Below are positions 50,528 through 51,332 of a stretch of 51,332 bases of DNA, piece after piece. The translations under genes were made by a program, and so were the position numbers. The stretch covers positions 1 through 51,332 of the forward strand of contig NZ_JACBYE010000029.1 in the NCBI RefSeq assembly GCF_013415325.1. Reading direction: 5' to 3'. Position 1 is the stretch's first letter; the number at the start of each line of letters is the position of its first letter. The stretch comes from Sanguibacter inulinus. GTDB lineage: Bacteria; Actinomycetota; Actinomycetes; Actinomycetales; Cellulomonadaceae. The notes below the pieces were generated by a model, which worked only from the letters and a program-made list of their open reading frames with translations, was not told where the DNA came from and made no database searches.

Positions 50528-51244
50528 GTGAGCCACGCCACCGAAGAAGCCGCGACAGCTGACGCCACCGAGCCCGCCACGAGCACCGGTGCCGCTGGTG
50601 CAGGGGAGCGCGTGGACCGCGCCGTGGCCGCCGTCCACGGGGCGCCCGACGGACGGTCGACCCGCTGGGACGACCACCGCGCCGCGCGCCGCGTCGAGCT
50701 GGTCCACGCCGCCCGACGTGCCGTCCACAAGGTCGGCCCCGAGGTGTCGATGGACGAGATCGCGACGCGCGCCGGCACGTCGAAGTCGATCGTCTACAGG
50801 TACTTCGTCGACAAGCCGGGTCTGCAGCAGGCCGTCGGAGAAGCCGTGGTGGCGCAGATGCGCGAGGCGCTCACCTCCGCTGCCCGCACGGCCTCGACGC
50901 CGCGTGACGCCCTGCGGTCCATGGTCGCCGTCTACCTCGAGATGATCGAGCACTCGCCGAACGTCTACTACTTCGTGACACGGACAGCCCCCGGGCTGCC
51001 CTTCCTGGACTCGGTCATCGAGATCGTCGCGCTGCCCTTCGCCCAGGAGATGGACGCAGACCCCGTCGATGCCGCCGCCTGGGGTGCCGGGGCCGTGGGC
51101 TTCATCCGGGGGACGGGCGAGTGGTGGATGTCGGCCCGCGACGCCCCCGACGCGCTGAGCCGCGACGAGGTGACCGACAGGGTGACTGCCTGGCTCTGGG
51201 GAGGCCCTGTCGGGGTCCTCGCCCGGGGACGCCGCGCGCCCTGA
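50528..51244 (+). CDS. TetR-family regulator, probable controller of the thiolase operon
   Basis: A 238-aa TetR protein. The N-terminal 45 residues are an Ala/Thr-rich extension. The helix-turn-helix domain (about 52-100) reads ELVHAARRAVHKVGPEVSMDEIATRAGTSKSIVYRYF, closely like the mycobacterial regulator next to fabG4 and fadA2. The ligand domain has aromatic residues in NVYYFVTR and GEWWMSARD. The start is fixed by the -10 spacing. Acyl-CoA as ligand is plausible from the target genes but unproven. Confidence 0.9.
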   Translation: MSHATEEAATADATEPATSTGAAGAGERVDRAVAAVHGAPDGRSTRWDDHRAARRVELVHAARRAVHKVGPEVSMDEIATRAGTSKSIVYRYFVDKPGLQQAVGEAVVAQMREALTSAARTASTPRDALRSMVAVYLEMIEHSPNVYYFVTRTAPGLPFLDSVIEIVALPFAQEMDADPVDAAAWGAGAVGFIRGTGEWWMSARDAPDALSRDEVTDRVTAWLWGGPVGVLARGRRAP

Positions 51245-51272
51245 CGGCCCGGGCGGGACGTCCGCCCCGTCC

Positions 51273-51307
51273 GTCGTCACGGGCCCCGTCGCCGGGCCGC
51301 CGACGAC
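51273..51307. terminator. Hairpin after tetR
   Basis: GTCGTC (51273-51278) pairs with GACGAC (51302-51307), with GGCC/GGCC pairing inside. It lies between tetR and what may be a convergent gene. Confidence 0.45.
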
Positions 51308-51318
51308 CCCGTGAGCCC

Positions 51319-51332
51319 TCAGCCCTTCATCC
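51319..51332 (-). CDS. Possible 3' end of a convergent gene (partial)
   Basis: On the minus strand the last bases read GG ATG AAG GGC TGA, so a protein ending MKG could terminate here. Only 14 nt are in the window, so this rests on the hairpin before it and the reading frame alone. Confidence 0.2.

Overview
The window is GC-rich actinobacterial DNA. Codons are GC-biased, GTG starts are common, and many genes have a TANNNT -10 element only 6-8 nt before the start codon, which indicates leaderless transcripts. Gene content points to the Micrococcales and perhaps a Cellulomonas- or Sanguibacter-like organism: HtaA haem-binding surface protein with an LAXTG-type anchor, SAM-IV riboswitch, DUF3151, a FabG4/thiolase/MaoC cluster like the mycobacterial one, and split PurS/PurQ. 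The genus is inference. No rRNA, tRNA, CRISPR or transposase was seen.

Layout. 1-2.6 kb: divergent leaderless exonuclease III and short-chain dehydrogenase, then pyrE. 2.6-6.5 kb: a 17-copy GAGCC tract, an iron-box promoter and a 1128-aa cell-wall protein with three HtaA domains. 6.6-8.3 kb: DedA and HAD phosphatase. 8.5-11.7 kb: purT, an rRNA/tRNA methyltransferase and class II aldolase. 11.8-17.5 kb: a partner-switching set (two STAS proteins and a PAS-PP2C-HATPase fusion) around three tandem AIM24 paralogues. 17.6-22.1 kb: DUF3151, purA, purD, purC. 22.3-26.4 kb: DUF1206 protein, a PadR operon with two paralogous membrane proteins, an iron-boxed siderophore-interacting flavoprotein and a DUF4303-like protein. 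26.6-27.6 kb: purS-purQ without purL. 27.7-31.3 kb: a sulfur/methionine locus where rhodanese-metZ and a class V aminotransferase diverge from two different SAM riboswitch classes (SAM-I and SAM-IV).

31.4-36.4 kb looks accessory: lower GC, orphan genes, a secreted four-cysteine peptide precursor with a tiny two-helix membrane partner, a pentapeptide-repeat protein, and an unrecognised membrane protein. It leads into an ArsO-like flavoprotein and a lipoprotein-adaptor-ATPase-FtsX export operon. 39.3-43.5 kb: short tandem repeats and a thiolase-FabG4-MaoC lipid operon. 43.7-50.2 kb: cutC and a five-gene oligopeptide/oligosaccharide ABC importer. 50.5-51.2 kb: a TetR regulator whose promoter operator is nearly identical to one in front of the thiolase operon, so the two loci probably form one regulon.

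How the parts connect: six purine genes and pyrE lie within about 26 kb as separate transcription units; the HtaA protein and the siderophore-interacting protein share DtxR/IdeR-like sites; methionine/sulfur genes share SAM sensing; the TetR and fatty-acyl genes share an operator. All functional calls rest on reading motifs by eye; no database search was run.
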